Shown: piece after piece, positions 6,058 through 7,199 of the stretch
How positions within the stretch are numbered: position 1 is the first letter of the stretch
Layout: every line of letters begins with the position of its first letter
Source of the DNA: JAIPEK01 sp041685935
GTDB lineage: Bacteria > Desulfobacterota > Desulfobacteria > Desulfobacterales > Desulfobacteraceae
Assembly (NCBI GenBank): GCA_041685935.1
Contig: JAWLES010000124.1
Span: 1 to 7,199, forward strand
Reading direction: 5' to 3'
DNA length: 7,199 nt
Program-made: the position numbers and the translations under genes
The notes under the pieces: generated by a model
Told to the model about the DNA's origin: nothing
What the model saw: only the letters and a program-made list of their open reading frames with translations
Database searches by the model: none

Positions 6058-7199
6058 ATGAATTACAGTGTCAAGGACATCCTCAAATTCGAAGTATCAC
6101 CGGCCCTGGGCTGCACCGAACCCACTGCGGTCGCACTGGGAGCTGCAGCAGCCGTATCTCTTCTTGAAAAGCAAAAAAAGCCTGATCATATTGAAATCCG
6201 GCTGGATCCTAACATATTCAAAAACGGACTCGCCGTTGCCATACCCGGCACGGAGGGAAAATCAGGACTGGACATGGCAGCCGCCCTTGGAGCTGCAGCA
6301 GGGAAACCGGAACTGAAAATGGAGGTTCTGGCGGATATCACGGAAAGAGACGTGGAAAAAGCTTCGGACATGCTTTCCGCAGGCAAGGTAACGGTACATC
6401 TTCTGTATGACAAAAAGGGTTTGTACATCAACACCAGGGTCACTTCCGGCGGCGATATTGCCGAATCGACTATCGAGTCCCAGCATGACAATATCACACA
6501 CCTTGCTCTCAACGGAAAGATACCGGGAAACGCCCATGTTGACTTCGGAGGGGAAAAGAGCGGGGAAGAGGGGGGATACCGGGAATTTGAACAGTTTCTG
6601 AAGAATCTTTCCGTAAGACAGGCCGCAGCCATGGTGGATACATTTGACATAGAGGATCTGGCCTTCATCAAAAAGGGAATTCAAATGAACATGGACCTTG
6701 CTGCATACGGGCTTTCCCACAACTGCGGCCTCAAAGTCGGCAAAACCTTTGAAAAGCTGGTCCGGAAGGGTTTCATCAAGGCGGATGTCATACATAAAGC
6801 CAGGGTTTTGACATCCGCAGCATCAGATGCCCGTATGTCAGGGGCGTCCCTTCCCGCCATGAGTTCGGCAGGAAGCGGGAACCACGGCCTGACAGCCATT
6901 ATCCCGGTTAAAGTGATCGCGGATCATATTAAATCCGATGAAAAAGATCTTTGCAGGGCAGTGGGGCTCAGCCACATCATCACAGCATGTGTCAAAAGCC
7001 ATACCGGCAGACTCGCTGCAATATGTGCATGTTCCGTTGCATCCGGGGCAGGAGCGGCCGCAGGGGCGGCCTGGCTGCTGGGCGCCTCCGTTGAAAAAAT
7101 CGGAAATGCCGTGGAAAATATTATTGAAGACCTTGCAGGGGTAATCTGCGATGGCGCAAAAAACAGCTGCGCTTTGAAACTGGCAACCGCTTCGGGAAA
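6058..7199 (+). CDS. cyuA: L-cysteine desulfidase, CyuA/CdsB (UPF0597) family (3' end missing)
   Basis: An uninterrupted frame of 380 codons runs from the ATG at 6058 to the right edge with no stop; members are usually about 430-440 residues, so perhaps 50-60 are missing. Characterised relatives split L-cysteine into pyruvate, ammonia and hydrogen sulfide with an oxygen-labile [4Fe-4S] cluster instead of PLP. Diagnostic stretches are EVSPALGCTEPTAVALG (residues 12-28, Cys19), AIPGTEGKSG (61-70), SSAGSGNHGLTAIIPV (269-284), CACSVASGAG (323-332) and GVICDGAKNSCALKLATA (361-378). Cys19, Cys323 and Cys364 are the best candidates for cluster ligands, by their spacing relative to the three conserved cysteines of the archaeal enzyme. 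The domain is related to the serine dehydratase alpha chain, so serine or another hydroxy or thiol amino acid remains possible. AGGA lies 8 bases before the start. It follows the HisKA protein by 23 bases, implying one operon. Confidence 0.9.
   Translation, partial: MNYSVKDILKFEVSPALGCTEPTAVALGAAAAVSLLEKQKKPDHIEIRLDPNIFKNGLAVAIPGTEGKSGLDMAAALGAAAGKPELKMEVLADITERDVEKASDMLSAGKVTVHLLYDKKGLYINTRVTSGGDIAESTIESQHDNITHLALNGKIPGNAHVDFGGEKSGEEGGYREFEQFLKNLSVRQAAAMVDTFDIEDLAFIKKGIQMNMDLAAYGLSHNCGLKVGKTFEKLVRKGFIKADVIHKARVLTSAASDARMSGASLPAMSSAGSGNHGLTAIIPVKVIADHIKSDEKDLCRAVGLSHIITACVKSHTGRLAAICACSVASGAGAAAGAAWLLGASVEKIGNAVENIIEDLAGVICDGAKNSCALKLATASG

Noticed and set aside
6186..6795. Two overlapping minus-strand frames of 161 and 177 codons opposite the desulfidase
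   Set aside because: They lie opposite a clearly conserved coding frame, have no convincing ribosome binding sites, and are low-complexity Ser/Arg/Pro or Phe/Val-rich translations typical of antisense shadows.
6938..7144. Plus-strand 68-codon frame inside the 3' part of the desulfidase
   Set aside because: It is out of frame within the conserved desulfidase region that holds Cys323 and Cys364; it is a shadow.

Overview
The window looks like chromosomal DNA of an anaerobic Gram-negative bacterium, most plausibly a sulfate-reducer-like Desulfobacterota (former Deltaproteobacteria). This is inferred from gene content, not from a database search: a class III-type multihaem cytochrome c, a Dus-family protein of an unusual motif subtype, a GAF-AAA+-Fis sigma-54 activator, and a GAF-PAS-HisKA protein. 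Coding density is high, with one partial gene at each edge. I see no mobile element, tRNA, rRNA, CRISPR array or long repeat.

Layout. (1) 1-201: 3' end of a multihaem c-type cytochrome, closed by a clear intrinsic terminator at 237-270. (2) 297-1322: a Dus-type tRNA-dihydrouridine synthase with a TTG start. (3) 1367-3142: a self-contained transport unit. It has a good sigma-70-type promoter, an NSS-family (LeuT-fold) sodium-coupled amino-acid symporter, and a 33-residue single-helix protein at 2989-3090 that looks like a MetS-type small subunit. A strong hairpin terminator ends it. (4) 3158-4681, minus strand: a sigma-54-dependent activator (GAF, AAA+, Fis HTH), convergent with the transport unit. 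(5) 4749-7199, plus strand, divergent from the activator: a GAF-PAS-HisKA protein with a phosphoacceptor His but no ATP-binding domain. After a 23-base gap comes an L-cysteine desulfidase (CyuA/CdsB, UPF0597 family), which runs off the right edge.

How the genes may work together (inference). The symporter with its small subunit imports an amino acid. The desulfidase would break L-cysteine down to pyruvate, ammonia and sulfide. The two signalling proteins between them both carry GAF sensor domains and are divergently transcribed, so they could set expression of amino-acid uptake and catabolism. No sigma-54 -24/-12 site was found by eye in the intergenic regions, so the activator's targets remain unknown. 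Two real genes are easy to miss in an ORF scan: the 33-codon small subunit (below usual length cut-offs) and the desulfidase (no stop codon inside the window).
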